From DASQFU01 sp035632955 (GTDB taxonomy: Bacteria; Eisenbacteria; RBG-16-71-46), in the NCBI GenBank assembly GCA_035632955.1, contig DASQFU010000153.1:1-6775 (forward strand): DNA of 6,775 bases. Reading direction: 5' to 3'. The notes beneath the pieces are model-generated. The model saw nothing but the letters and a program-made list of their open reading frames with translations. It was not told the origin of the DNA and searched no databases. Each line of letters opens with the position of its first letter. The stretch's first letter is position 1. A program made the translations under genes and the position numbers. This document shows, in pieces, positions 5,437 to 6,775 of this stretch.

Positions 5437-6747
5437 ATGTCCGAAACACCGGTCACGCCCTCACCAGCCCCGACCATGCAGAGCCTCCACGCCGAGCTCA
5501 ACTTCCTCTCGGAGCTCTGCCAGGTGGTGGCGTCCAACACCGAGCTGCAGCCGATCCTGACCTGGATCGTCCAGAAGACCGCAGGGTTGCTCGCGGCCGA
5601 CGAAGGCTCGATCAAGCTGCTAGGTCCCGACCAGACGGCCCCGGGCGTGACGCTCGTGCGCACGGAGTCCAAGTCCGATCTCGACCTGGGCTCGTGGGAG
5701 ATGCCGATCAAGACCAGCGTCATGGGCTTCCTGCTCTACAAGGGCGAGGCGCTCGCGACCCACGACCTGCTCGACGACGATCGCTTCCCCGGGTTGCGCC
5801 GCGCGACCAGCCGGGTGCGGGCGGTGATGGCCGTGCCGCTGCGGGTCGGCAATCGCGTGACCGGCATGCTCGCGGTGACGAACCGAGCCCCGGGACGCGA
5901 ATGGACGCCGGAGGAGATCCAGCTGCTGACGATCGTCGCGACGAACTCCGCCGGCGTCATCGAGCAGGCGCGGCTGCGCGTCGATGCACAGGAGAAGCAG
6001 CGGGAGAACCGGCGCATGGAGCGGGAGCTGGATCTGGCGCGCGACATCCAGATGAGCCTCGTGCCGTCGGCGCCCCTGACGCTCGGTCCGTGGCACGTGG
6101 AGGGCCGCGTCGTGCCCGCGCGTCAGGTCGGCGGCGACTATTACGACTACTTCCCGCTCGACGGCGGACGCGTGGCGATGACGATCGCCGACGTGTCGGG
6201 CAAGGGTGTGCCGGCGGCGCTGCTCATGTCCAACGTCCAGGCGTCGCTGCGCGCGTTCTGCGACGGCAAGCGGCCGATTCCCGAAGCCATCCGGCTCGTC
6301 AATCAGAGCGTCACCCGCACGTCCACCAACGGCAAGTTCATCACGCTGTTCTACGGCGAGCTGGACGTCGAGCACGGCGTCCTGCGATACACGAACGCAG
6401 GGCACAACTATCCTCTCCTGCGCCGGGCCGACGGCTCGGTCGAGGAGCTCGCCGACGGCGGGCTATTGCTCGGGTTAATGGAGGAAGCCGGATACCAGCA
6501 AGGAGAAGTCCGGTTCGCGCCGGGCGACGCCTTGTTGCTCTACAGCGACGGGATCCCGGAGGCGATGGATTCTAGCGACGAGCAGTTCGGCGAGGATCGC
6601 CTGCGCTCGGTCTGGCAAGGCTGCGGCTCCGTCTCCTCGGCCGACGTCATCCAGTGCCTGCTCGAAGAAGTCGGGAAGTTCCGCGGCAGCGCGGGTCAAA
6701 GCGACGACATGACCGCCGTGGTCGTCGGCCCGCGCCCGGTTTCCTGA
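5437..6747 (+). CDS. GAF-domain PP2C-type serine/threonine phosphatase (SpoIIE/RsbU family)
   Basis: This 436-residue soluble protein combines a sensor with a phosphatase. Residues about 20-178 form a GAF domain (SLHAELNFLSELCQVVAS start; VRAVMAVPLRVGNRVTGML core at 127-145). Residues about 178-205 form a charged, probably coiled-coil linker leading into ELDLARDIQMSLVP, the usual entry to SpoIIE domains. The phosphatase spans about 215-430 with metal-binding acidic motifs: VGGDYYDYF (231-239, Asp234), ADVSGKGVPAALLM (251-264, Asp252), TNAGHNYPLL (319-328), YSDGIPEA (369-376, Asp371) and QSDDMTAVVV (421-430, Asp423/Asp424). All expected acidic positions are present, so it should be active. Relatives such as RsbU dephosphorylate STAS anti-anti-sigma proteins in partner-switching control of sigma factors; no STAS or HATPase kinase partner lies in this window. 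GGAGG (5427-5431) sits 5 nt before the ATG. There is no transmembrane segment. The ligand of the GAF domain is unknown. Confidence 0.93.
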   Translation: MSETPVTPSPAPTMQSLHAELNFLSELCQVVASNTELQPILTWIVQKTAGLLAADEGSIKLLGPDQTAPGVTLVRTESKSDLDLGSWEMPIKTSVMGFLLYKGEALATHDLLDDDRFPGLRRATSRVRAVMAVPLRVGNRVTGMLAVTNRAPGREWTPEEIQLLTIVATNSAGVIEQARLRVDAQEKQRENRRMERELDLARDIQMSLVPSAPLTLGPWHVEGRVVPARQVGGDYYDYFPLDGGRVAMTIADVSGKGVPAALLMSNVQASLRAFCDGKRPIPEAIRLVNQSVTRTSTNGKFITLFYGELDVEHGVLRYTNAGHNYPLLRRADGSVEELADGGLLLGLMEEAGYQQGEVRFAPGDALLLYSDGIPEAMDSSDEQFGEDRLRSVWQGCGSVSSADVIQCLLEEVGKFRGSAGQSDDMTAVVVGPRPVS

Positions 6748-6775
6748 GGCCGCGAGCCGCACCCAGCTCCGCCCC

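Noticed and set aside
5370..6575. Plus-strand frame (401 codons) and minus-strand frame (5620-6405) over the phosphatase
   Set aside because: Arg/Ala/Pro-rich shadows in other frames of the GAF-SpoIIE gene; the former also starts inside the promoter.
6748..6775. GC-rich tail after the phosphatase as a terminator or next gene start
   Set aside because: Only 28 bases, with no clean stem, ribosome site or start codon.

Overview
This is a GC-rich bacterial chromosomal window, roughly two-thirds G+C by eye, with densely packed genes on both strands. No RNA gene, CRISPR array, insertion sequence or phage gene is visible. The gene set is a secreted beta-helix protein, a short LeuA-type synthase with a LeuB-type dehydrogenase, MgtC, a crotonase and a GAF-SpoIIE phosphatase. 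It looks like a free-living, metabolically flexible bacterium. From memory, the LeuA/LeuB subtypes resemble those of deltaproteobacteria-like or Gemmatimonadota/Eisenbacteria-like lineages, but I cannot assign a phylum from one window.

Layout. Positions 1-1164 (minus) hold the N-terminal 388 residues of a secreted right-handed beta-helix protein that runs off the left edge. A 212-bp divergent spacer (1165-1376) carries a candidate promoter with a perfect 14-bp palindrome. Positions 1377-3866 (plus) form a likely operon: a DRE-TIM acyl-CoA-dependent synthase of the 2-isopropylmalate synthase family, a 46-codon secreted-peptide ORF overlapping its stop by ATGA, and an isopropylmalate/isocitrate dehydrogenase family enzyme with a strong ribosome site. 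Converging on it from the minus strand are an MgtC/SapB membrane protein (3933-4358) and an enoyl-CoA hydratase/isomerase family protein (4453-5253). A 183-bp divergent spacer (5254-5436) then separates the crotonase from a GAF-SpoIIE phosphatase (5437-6747, plus). The last 28 bases hold nothing I can name.

How the parts fit. The synthase and dehydrogenase match the first and third steps of leucine-type 2-oxoacid chain elongation; the isomerase subunits (LeuC/LeuD) are not in the window. The crotonase and phosphatase share a symmetric control region whose two -35 boxes lie in the arms of a 10-bp inverted repeat, so they may be co-regulated. I see no wholly new multi-gene system. The points most worth a second look are that bidirectional promoter, the peptide ORF inside the leu-like operon, and departures from family consensus in the synthase and the dehydrogenase.
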